From Symbiodinium sp. CCMP2592 (Eukaryota > Sar > Dinophyceae > Suessiales > Symbiodiniaceae), in assembly GCA_905221615.1 (NCBI GenBank), contig CAJNDT010000145.1, positions 124,001-188,000 on the forward strand: a stretch of 64,000 bases of DNA, written 5' to 3'. This document shows positions 43,610 to 53,000 of this stretch, in pieces. Under the pieces are notes generated by a model. That model was not told the origin of the DNA and did no database searches. It worked only from the letters and a program-made list of their open reading frames with translations. A program made the translations under genes and the position numbers. The stretch's first letter is position 1. Each line of letters opens with the position of its first letter.

Positions 43610-43918
43610 GCTTCAAAAAGACTCCATCCCCTAGTCAAGCTTTTCATCTGAGCCCGGGCTTGGGATCGGCGAAGAGTCTGAAAGAACAAAGTGTATTGCT
43701 CACCTACCCCGAGTAGAGGCTTCTGCCTTTTGACGGGGCCAGTTGAATTAGACTATTGTTGCCAGGGACATGACAACAGGGTAATAGCGAATCCGCGAAG
43801 CCCCTTTCCCATCTGATTCTGTGGACTTCACCCGCTGCGTCGGCTCAAACTGGCCTTGGCGCCATGTGCATCGCGCTGGCTGCTACCCAGCCGCTTCTGC
43901 AGGAGACAAGTGGCGATA

Positions 43919-43961
43919 CGCGCGCCTTGGCTCGTGCGCTTTGCGCCGGCCGGGCTGCTGC
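43919..43961 (+). repeat. Dispersed 45-bp GC element, copy D
   Basis: CGCGCGCCTTGGCTCGTGCG then CTTTGCGCCGGCCGGGCTGC and TGC. Closest to copy A. Confidence 0.7.
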
Positions 43962-44131
43962 GTCACCCATTTTAGGAGGCAGGGGGGGGTCGTGGGTTTT
44001 GGGTTTTAGGGAACGGTAGTTTGTGTGAAGTTTTCTGGATATGTCATTAGAGCCGTTGTGCAGGGTTGGGCCCCTTCCGGGCAAGGGACGCACCAGCCGT
44101 CCATTGCATCGCGGATTTTTCTCTTTTGCAG

Positions 44132-44173
44132 TCGATCTTTCAACTCTCTGCCTTTGCCATGAGATCTTCTCTG
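44132..44173 (+). CDS. Candidate 14-codon exon
   Basis: Excellent acceptor (GCGGATTTTTCTCTTTTGCAG) and donor CTG|GTATTT. Phase 0 reads SIFQLSAFAMRSSL. Another phase reads DLSTLCLCHEIFS. The splice sites are better evidence than the reading. Confidence 0.4.
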
Positions 44174-44235
44174 GTATTTTCCATCCAGAGGCGGCCCTAA
44201 TAATTATCGACTACATGATATTGTACACTGGATAG

Positions 44236-44283
44236 ATGAGAGTCCTCACGGGCAACCCCAAGTCGTTCCCGTACAACCTTAAC
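44236..44283 (+). CDS. Candidate exon
   Basis: After CACTGGATAG, MRVLTGNPKSFPYNLN with consistently G/C-ending codons. No GT donor. AACT|GCTTAC would be a GC donor. It might belong to the ubiquitin-protease gene downstream. Confidence 0.35.
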
Positions 44284-44419
44284 TGCTTACAGATCTCAAA
44301 CATCTGTATATGCCCTATATACTTCTATGCATCCGCGCATAACCCTTATTTTTCCTTGAAAAGAGATTCCTAAGCTATTTGTACACAGCCCATCCCACAT
44401 CTTCCTTGCAAGTCGATAC

Positions 44420-45560
44420 ACTGTGTAGGGTTCAGAGTTTAGGGTTTAATAAGGGTTTCAGGTTCACATTTGAGGTTTTAGGTCTCGAGTTGATGTTGGA
44501 GACGTTTCCAGCTAAGCGATAGAAATTTCCGCACACTTGCAAGGGAATTTAGCTTGATTGCTCTTCCAGTGGAAGGCGGCTCGAAAGAGGATCCATGCGC
44601 CCGTTGGATCCCTGATAGATAGAAGAGCAGTAGAGCCTCAGATCACGGAATTCAATCCCGAAACCCTATGCCGTGCTCCCGAATCCGGCACAAATCATTT
44701 GCTACCCGCTGAACCCGCTTCCCCTAGCAAGTCTTAGACCGTAAAGCCTGCTGGTGTCCAGGGTCCAAGCCATGGATCCCCTATCTGGTTATGGCTTTTC
44801 CAGTCCCATGATTGGGCTTGTGCTGGTCATGAGAGTCCAGAATGGACTCGGCTGTCAGCACTTGCTGATCACATCAATAGTTGAAGTTTCGGAGAATGCC
44901 GAGCTTTCCACTCTTCACCCTACGCTTTAAATCGCTAGTTCTGAACGAGTGATAATTCGAAGCCCTATTCACCAGACCCGAAGCCGCAACTCGTCAACCC
45001 CCACCCACATTCCCCTAATCCCTGAAGGACTTCCGACGCTCTTCCGACGGTGCCTGGGCTTTCAACTTGAATGTGAGGTTTGAGGTTCACTTGGGGTTTA
45101 GGGCTTAGGAGCATGCCCAAAATGAGTATCGGACCCCGTTGTATAGCTCCTTGAAAATCCAAAAGAATCTATGTCATGTTGGGGAGGGGAAGGCTTGGGA
45201 GGGTCTTGGATTGGTTTATAGATGGCGTGGGCCGGCATTGCGCGGTTTAGGCATCCTTTCAGGCTAAACACAGATCGGAATCTGGGACCATGACAATATT
45301 GGTGTTCTGCAGCAGCCCCGAAACCTGAACCCCCTAGGCAACGCGGCTGAGCGTTTCGGATCTTAGGGCCATCAACTATAGTGTTTGAGGTTTAGGGCAC
45401 TATGAGTCCTAAACTCGAAATCCCCAACCCTAAATCCCAAGCCCCGAACCCTAAACCCTGCATCCTAAGCTTTTAGCCCGAAGTCCCAAACCCTCAATGA
45501 ATCCTGAACCCTAAATCCGAAATCCTGGACACGATCTTGTTTGACGCCTCTCCCACAGTC
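44420..45560. repeat. Telomere-like CCCTAAA/TTTAGGG blocks
   Basis: TTTAGGGTTTAATAAGGGTT at 44430, a C-strand cluster at 45395-45530 (CCCCAACCCTAAATCCC, CGAACCCTAAACCCTG), and single variants between. No exon seen. Confidence 0.7.
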
Positions 45561-45682
45561 ATCTCAGGAGTCTGTAGCACATATACGTGCGTGCTCACTG
45601 GCCAAATGCGGAAATCTTAACCTTCGTCCACGACTAGTGGTCGGCAAACTGATAATTTGGCCCACCAGACTGGCAAACCAAG

Positions 45683-45783
45683 GCAACTTTCCTTCTTTGG
45701 CGGAGTCTCTGACGCATACATCAAGAACTTGATGGGAGAAATGACGTACCCCCAACAAGCATCCCAGAGGACTGTGATGATGG
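45683..45783 (+). CDS. Exon, probably of the ubiquitin-protease gene
   Basis: Acceptor CAAACCAAG|G and donor GATGG|GTTTGG. One base is followed by QLSFFGGVSDAYIKNLMGEM, TYPQQASQRTVMM and one trailing base. Strong protein reading. The trailing base completes the first codon of exon 46568 (G+TT), so the two exons are phase-compatible across a 784-nt intron. No catalytic motif falls here, so membership in that gene rests on phase and proximity. Confidence 0.48.
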
Positions 45784-46377
45784 GTTTGGGGTTCCGGCTT
45801 CAGGTATGTACCGAGACCTTGGGTTTAGGGCTGCAGGTTTCGCAGTCATAGTTTAGGACTGCAAGTTTAGGATCTAGGGCTTCGGATTCAGCCCCGGCAT
45901 ATGATCTAATAATATATGGGTTTAGGGTTTACCATGCTTGCACAACAGCCCCCACTACAGGATGTGTTTGTGTTTAGGGTTGAGGCCTTGTCACAAGGTT
46001 TTGTGTTTGGATTCTAGACTTGTCGGGTCTATAGCACGAATATGTACAGCACATGAATGATTTGATTACTGCCAAAAACATTTGCAGAGAAGCATGTGCC
46101 ACGCACAGAATACAGAACTGCATATCACAATGGACAACGATCCCCTGTATACCTACAATCAAATGTAATCCATGAGTACGCAATTCCTGAAGATAAGACA
46201 AGCGGCTAGACAAACAGCCAGGCTCAACGATAGAGGACAACGAGTACATACAGACACAATTATTGAAACAAGAACTAGACAAGTGAGTAAACACATGAGC
46301 ACATAAACGACAGTAACATCAAACAAACAATCAAACACACATAAATATAGATAAATAAATAGGTAAATACATGAATA

Positions 46378-46400
46378 TATATATATATATATATATATGT
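46378..46400. repeat. (TA)n microsatellite
   Basis: (AT)11 within an A/C-rich simple-sequence region (46260-46500, AAACAAACAC type). Confidence 0.9.
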
Positions 46401-46567
46401 CTGTATATACATAGATACAACATGTTTACAAACAACCAACAAGACAAACACGCATAAACAGACAAACAAACAAACCAACACCCAAGAGGACAAAACACAC
46501 ACGGACATGGCCTTTTTGCATTTCGTCACGCCCTGCATGTTTGTGAAGTGACTGCTTTGCTCTGCAG

Positions 46568-47049
46568 TTGAGGCCTTCATTGACGGCTGTGATGACAAGA
46601 CGGTCAAGACGGAAGATGAAGTCGAGATCCAACCGCATCTTGTGGCTTTGTCAGCCATCTGTCTACCGGGGTCGATTTGCCCAGCATTGCAGTTTTTGTT
46701 TAATTCCGGACTGCATCCAGGTATTCGGCAAGTACAGGCTTACGCTCAAAGCAATCGTGTGTCACGTCGGTCCGTCGGCCAGGCGCGTTTTGCTATGAGG
46801 GTTTGAAAACCTTTTCGAGCGCACATCCGTCGCAGGCAAGGGCACTACGTTTGCTACCGGAGTTCTCCTGACGGCCGATGGTGGCACTGCGACGACGAAG
46901 CCGTAACACAATGCCAGGTGGGGCTGGGGTGGAGTCGGGGCAAGGGTCGTTGCAGCAGATGGCTGTGCTGCCAGGATGCGCAAAAGGCTTGCGAGAACTG
47001 CAAGAAAGAAGCATACTTGCTGCAGCCCGGCCGAGGTGGCTTTTCGTAG
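46568..47049 (+). CDS. Ubiquitin-specific protease (USP/UBP family), C-terminal end of catalytic domain, four exons
   Basis: Exons: 46568-46641 (VEAFIDGCDDKTVKTEDEVE, IQPHL), 46721-46782 (VFGKYRLTLKAIVCHVGPSA), 46836-46917 (QGHYVCYRSSPDGRWWHC, DDEAVTQCQ) and 46975-47049 (DAQKACENCKKEAYLLQPGR, GGFS, stop). Phases join at all three introns: 79 nt GT-AG, 53 nt GC-AG (CCAG|GCGCG...GCAG|G) and 57 nt GT-AG. The protein shows the USP His box in full: Y-x-L-x-A-I-V-x-H-x-G, then QGHYVCY with the catalytic His, DGRWWHCDDEAV with the acidic partner, and EAYLL near the end. These cysteine proteases remove ubiquitin from proteins in cytosol or nucleus. The Cys box and upstream domain should lie 5' of 45.6 kb but were not found. 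Confidence 0.8.
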
Positions 47050-47304
47050 ACCAGGAGCAGTTCGCTTTCGGTTGCATCTCAGGTTCTACGCAGTGGAAAG
47101 CCTCCCAGCTTCCTCCACGGCCGGGCGTCTTGCATGCACCGGCAGTCAACCGAAGACCCAAAACAATCCATAAATGCAGAATCACACAGGTTCGCAAGAA
47201 GGGTTCTATGAAGGTGTTTTCGGGTCTCGGGCTTACGGCTTACATGACATGCAAGGTTAGGGCAGAACCTTAACAGTACGATCCTGATTTAAGGGCTGCG
47301 CCAG

Positions 47305-47700
47305 GTGCCGCTAGCCAACCCGGAGCTTTACAGAAAGTTTGAATCCCATCAAGGCCCTCCAAAAGCGCGCATCATGAGCGAATTCGCTGCCGCTGTACTG
47401 TACCATCCAAAAACATGCCCGGACTGCTCCACGGAACGTGCATGTGTATTTCCGTTTCTGCGACGCCGCAGAGGCGCGCAGGGTTTACAGGTCTTCCGTG
47501 GAAAAAGCAACTGCTCGAGGCCTTCTGGGGATTTTGGTGTGGGAGGGGGAAAGGGAGGTTTGCACCTCCGAACCCACGGCAACCCCACGCCCAAACCCAG
47601 AAAAGTTGTTGTTGGGCTCGCCATGGCCCAGGATTCAGGCGAGATCGTGCGGCTTCAGCGCTGCCTGGCATGCAATCGGCTTCAGGTTGCAGCGATTCGG
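47305..47700. other. Open on several frames, probably not coding
   Basis: Frames of 218 and 171 codons start here and run into the 100-bp tandem repeat downstream. The amino-terminal parts (CPDCSTERACVFPFLRRRR and similar) lack consistent coding character. Confidence 0.3.
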
Positions 47701-47714
47701 CTTACATTCGGGGC

Positions 47715-48165
47715 CAGAATGGGGTATTGCAGTTGGTGGTATGATCTGGGTGGGAGTTTTCTTGCGTTATTCTCTGAGTTGGGACTTCAAAGTTTGGCCC
47801 GCTCGGTATTCAGTTTGCTCCAGGCAGGAGTTGTCTGTAGTGCAGGACGATGCAAAATTTGGCCCCTTGCGAATCGCAGTTTTGCCAGAGACATCGCGAC
47901 AGAGCCTGTTTATTTTGGATCTCGGTGGGAGTTTGTTTGTTCTGGGACGCTAAACACTTGACCCCCTTCGCTTTGCAGTCTTGGCAGGGAACACCGCGAC
48001 AGCGCCCATTGTTCGATCTCGGTGGGAGTTTGCCTGTAATTCGGGAGATGCCGAAAATTTGAACCTTTTCGTTTGGTATGGGAGTTTGTTAGTGGTTTGG
48101 GACGCTGAACAGTTTGCACCCTTTCGTATTTCATGGGACTTACTGTGTGGTTTGGAAGCTCAGGG
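47715..48165 (+). repeat. Degenerate 100-bp tandem repeat, four to five units
   Basis: Units start GACGATGCAAAATTTGGCCC (47846), GACGCTAAACACTTGACCCC (47946), GAGATGCCGAAAATTTGAAC (48045, shortened to 56 bp) and GACGCTGAACAGTTTGCACC (48101). Each full unit ends GATCTCGGTGGGAGTTTG plus about 12 bases. A diverged copy precedes them (47735-47845). The unit contains GCGACAG and CGGTGGGAG landmarks. Confidence 0.75.
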
Positions 48166-48349
48166 TGTTGGTTTCGGGTTGATGGCACATTATAGTGCAT
48201 AAAAAGGCTCAGATCCTTAGATAACTGCCAATGCTACTTCGAAGGCTCCTCATTGCAATGACAGTATAGTATCGTAGTTACACACCAAAGCCTGTTTCAA
48301 TTATTAATTATCGCCTTCATAGGTTCTTGGCTTATTTTGGACCCCACTC

Positions 48350-48700
48350 TTGACTCCAGATCCAAACCCCCGAAACCCAAAGGCTCAAAAGGCTGGGAGC
48401 GGGGGTGGGCTTACTGTTTTAATTAGGTTTGCAGGGGTTTGGGGTGGTGTTGGGTGGCTTGAATTCTATAGGGTCTTGAAGGATTAAAGAGTTTTTGGAG
48501 CAGGGGTTTCGGGATTGTGCTCCAAGACCTGAAACCATTGGAACAGGAGGTGTTGCAAACTTGCAACCAGCAGCCGCGCTTTCTAAGCTTTCAAAACGCC
48601 AGTCAATTCTGAAGAGGCCCTAAACCCCGAAAGCCCCCAGCAGGCAAACCCAAAAACACAAAGAAAACCCAAACCTGAACTCCCCAAGCCCCAAAACCCC
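48350..48700. repeat. Telomere-like heptamers
   Basis: CCCGAAACCCAAAGG, GGGTTTGGGGTGG and CCCTAAACCCCGAAAGC in both orientations, just upstream of the first IQ exon. Confidence 0.6.
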
Positions 48701-48728
48701 GTGCGCTCCCTTCTGCCCTCTTCTCGAG

Positions 48729-50053
48729 GCGGCTCGCATCATCCAGCGTCACACCCGCGGCTTCCTAGTGCGAGTGGCCATCCGAAGGCCCCTACTGTTG
48801 TTGCAAGTATACTTTTAGTTTCTATCAGTAATAGTTACTTGTACATAAATAAATAAATATAAAAAAATAAAAAAAAATATATATATATATATATATACAC
48901 GCGCTCCGCGGCCCTCCGCTCCCCCTCTCCATGGTCTATGGTCCAGGATGCCCTCCCTCCTGTGGGATGGAGTGTGGGTACCCTCTTCCCCCTGTGGGGT
49001 GGTTGTGGGAGTTTTGGGTCAAGCTTAAGCTTTTGAGTTGTGGGTTTAGGGTTTGGGTTAAAAGGTATAAGGCTTCGAGTCCACAAGGGCTTAGGGAGGG
49101 TTTGGAGTGTAGGTTCGCTAGGGTTGACAGTTTATGTTCTGGTTTAGGCTTAGAGCCTGCATTTAGGCGGGGTTTAGGGTTTGAAGTTTAGGTTAAGATC
49201 AGCAGAAGCAGGAGCAGGCGCTACTGTGCTACGTTATAGGATTTATGGCTTGCGTAGGGCTTGCGTACGATGTTGGCCGCCTGGCCGTCCCTCCAGCTGT
49301 AGCTCCAACGGCCCCCACCCCTCTCCGCACGCGCCAGGCCCCCCCACCCCCGACCCCGTACCAGACCATACCATTCGGGGGGGGGGGGGGGGCTGGGAAC
49401 GCCAGACGCCTGACCATATATATATATATATATATGTCTACATGTGTGTATCCAACACCCATTCTTGTCGTTAAGTCCCCTATCCTATATGGCGGTCCCT
49501 GCTTTGTTGCGGTTGTTCAGCATACTTCACGCTTATCTAGTTTTGAGTGGTTGTCGACATGATGCATCATTTTGGATACCCTAAACACTAGGTGCCATAT
49601 CATACTAAAGACACAGATTTTTTTCCACAACCACCCATTAACCCTAAACCCTAAACCTCTACAGAACTCCTGAGATCCTACATGTCCTCATGTGCTTCAA
49701 ATCAGTAGGATCTTGGGCAAGGGCGAGGTCCTCTCTGACACAGTCACTTTACGCGTTTCGACTCAGCTGTTTTGATTCATCCTATGATCGGCCCTTTAGC
49801 GTGTTTCACATTGTCAGACTCCGAACCATATGCCTCGCCTGGATTGTCCGAGTGTGAGCGCCGAAACCTCTACAGACCTTGCGGGCTTTGCTGACTGTGA
49901 GAGTCAACAAAGACTCCAAACCTCAATATAACCCCTATAAACCCACAACCCCAAACCCAACAACCCATGTTATGGATTTTCGCGAGGCATCAGGCTGCTG
50001 TGGTGATCCAGGCTTCCACGGCCTTTTCGGGCGGCCGAAGAATGAGATTCGGA
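48729..50053 (+). CDS. IQ exons 1 and 2, joined through a GC-AG intron
   Basis: Exon 48729-48787 follows TTCTGCCCTCTTCTCGAG|G and reads [19 protein letters not shown] plus AG. The donor is GC (CGAAG|GCCCCT). Exon 49987-50053 follows GGATTTTCGCGAG|G. Its first base completes AGG, and it reads [20 protein letters not shown] and FG. The two IQ cores, [11 protein letters not shown] and [11 protein letters not shown], are then 22 residues apart, the spacing expected of tandem IQ motifs. This is independent support for the inferred splice. Confidence 0.65.
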
Positions 50054-53000
50054 GTTCTTTTTTTGGGTTCTAGGGTTTAGAACTTAGGGCGTCGGTGCTC
50101 GGAGGTTCAGAGTTAAACCCTTATTTGCGGGGTCTTGAAATCAATCCTTCTAGACGTCGAGGGTTGAGGCTTGGGGGTTTCAAGCCTATAAGTTCAGCCC
50201 TTTCATCAATCCCTTATCCGAACCAGACAGACAAAAACTTGTCTAATCCGATGCTAAAATACCGGGCATTACCTAAATGAAGACATCTCTAGAGGCTGAA
50301 ACTCGAGATTCTGCACGCTTCGGCACGAGACCTGCGCTTTTTGGGAAAGGCCCTTCCAGGCTCTAAGCCCTGAGCCCGGAACGCTGCGGTAAAGCACAGC
50401 CTTTTTTTTGGAGTTGCGGGGTGGAGGATGCTGAGGGCAGAGACTCAGCAATCGGTCCCCCAAGCCCCAAAATTTGGGGTCTGGCCTGAGGGTCTAAAAT
50501 TGCGATATTGCGGGCTTTTGACAACGTAAAGCACTGGTCGGTTCAGGGCCTCCGGGACGATCTGTTGGGGATTTGGTGTTTGGGCCCTGCAAGTATGATG
50601 CTCCAGCCCTCGAGGCCTCCTATGTCCAAGACAAGGGATGCGATCCCATAGCAACAGACAGAAACTAGTAGCAAACCCTAAACCCTAAAGCGAGATGCGG
50701 AGGGGGAAAAAAAAATAGGAGGGAAAAAAAAGCGAGATGCGAGAGCGTAAACCCTAAACCCCTAACCCTAAACCCAAATCTCGTTCTGTTTGGTTTTGAC
50801 AACCACCCAAATGGAGACTTTCCTGCAACCCTGAGGCGAAACCCGAACTCCCCAAACCCCATTTTCGAAAGGCCAGCATGGCATACCATAGAAGCCTAAG
50901 AACTTTCCAAGGGCATTCCTTCTGGTCCGTTGTGGCTCCTTATTCTAGCCGTACTACCATGTACCGCCAAACCCTGTTCGAGCTATGGACTGAAACCGAC
51001 TGCTGCATCCGGAAGTCTGAGCTCCTAAAGCCCTTAAGAAGGTCGAAGACCTTCTTCTGCTGTGCAACGCTCTAGAGTTTAGGACTTAGGGCTGAGGCCT
51101 TAGGATTCAAATTTGGGGGTTTAGGGTTTAGGATTTCGGGTCGAGCGTTTCTAGTCTTTCGAATGTAGACACTATGCCAGAAATAGGTTGCAAAGGACCC
51201 TGTCCAGCAACACCAGAAGGCGAGCCCGATAGGAAAATCTCGCGAACGTCGTTTGCCCACATCCCATCAACAATTAACAGCCCTATGAAACAACCCCTCA
51301 AAAGCATGCCAACACCCTGTAAACTCCATCCACAACCGCGCTCAGCGCTGTGCTCGTGGCTTTCTCGCACGACGCAACCTGCGCCAGGCGCCTTCGGCCT
51401 TCGGTGTTGTTCGTCGGGTGTCTCTGGGTATGGGGTTTTCCAGATGCATAGTCATGCGGCAGGACTTTACTGCGCGTGCACAGAAGGGTGTTATAGCTTG
51501 ATTAAGCAGCACAGGGTGTTTGGGTAAGTCGCGGTAGAATGATATCGGGATTCTGAGAAAAATGCTGTGACAAATTATTCGGGCCATGGTTAGCTTCTTA
51601 CAAGGGTTTGAGATGTTTGTTTTATATATGGTTTGGGCTCGAGGGTTCTGTGGTGTTTTTTTTGAGATCCCAGCTCCAAGCTCGAAACAGGTTACCACAC
51701 CCTATTTCTTCGTAGTGTCCGAATACAAACCCTAAGCCAATAAAGCTCTAAACCTTGAGCGGGACATGAGGCTCGGAGTATGGGTTCTATAAAGATTCTA
51801 TGCGGCCTACTTAGAAGATCGTGGGATTCAGTCAAGACGGTTAAAAACAAAACATACTTTTGCTTATATATATATATATACATATGTGCATAATAATGTA
51901 TACATGCATATACACTTATTATGTAAGTTGTCTGTACGTATGAATACTGGTCGCCCGATTCCAGGACCTGCGGCCCTACATGCAACACATTGACAGAATC
52001 CTAAACCGTACTGCCCCCTTAAACTCACACCAACAAACCAAAAGCCCTCAACCCCAAACCCCAGACAGTATGGGTTGAGGCTTAGGGGTTTAGACTTAAA
52101 GGTTTAGGTTATAAGCCTTAAACCTTAAAGCACAAGACTCGTCCAGGCCGTCGATGCAGCCGTCCGGGGACCTGGCCAGAAGTTGCTCAAGATCTTGGGG
52201 TGTTCTTACTCGAGATCCCTATTCAGGTATTTCGGGTCATGGGGCTTGGAGTTTTTTTGGGGTCAAGGCCCTCTTGCTTTCAAGAGCGTTATCGGGCATG
52301 AAGACCCCACACCTCCCTACCCTAAAGCCTGCTATATACATGCAGGCTTTTTAAAAATTACAGTCTGCAGCGACGACGGTTGCTTTGAAGAAGCGTGGTG
52401 AGAGACTAAGGTTTACGACTTAAAGTTCCGGGTCCAGCATGGTCCCCGATTTAGCGTCTAGGTACGGCTAAGAAATGCCCTATACTACGTATATATGTCT
52501 GCTAGATTCCTAGGTCATATTGCCAAAATAGATGTGTATATATAAATATGTATGTATATTCATAACGGCGTAGAACAGAATAGTATACATTATACTTCAC
52601 TACAGTATAAAGTCTGTTATATACTAGCTTAAACATCAGACTTTATGTTTGGGAGATGTTGAGTCAGCATCCGAATGCCATGCGGTTCCATGAAGCTTCA
52701 ACCCTGAACCAAACGACGGACAAAAGGTTTTACAAGGAGGGGTCTGCCTTTTATCCCTTCCTGGGGTTGGTGTCCATGTTGTAATCCCATCGGCATGAAG
52801 CCTGACACTTTGCAGCAGTTAGGCCACGATGCATGGCCCACTTTCAGGACCATGACGCAAGAGACCCCGAATGTTCAGCAACCTCTGCATGGGTTCGGTG
52901 TCGGTAAAACCGACACAGCCTGGAGACCGAAGCCTAATCTTTCGAACAGCCTTACAACCTGTTACAAGAATGCGGTAACCGCACCTCAGCTGTATTCACT

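Noticed and set aside
47305-47961. 218-codon + frame as a gene
   Set aside because: Its 3' half is the 100-bp tandem repeat, its 5' half lacks coding character, and another frame over the same bases is equally open.
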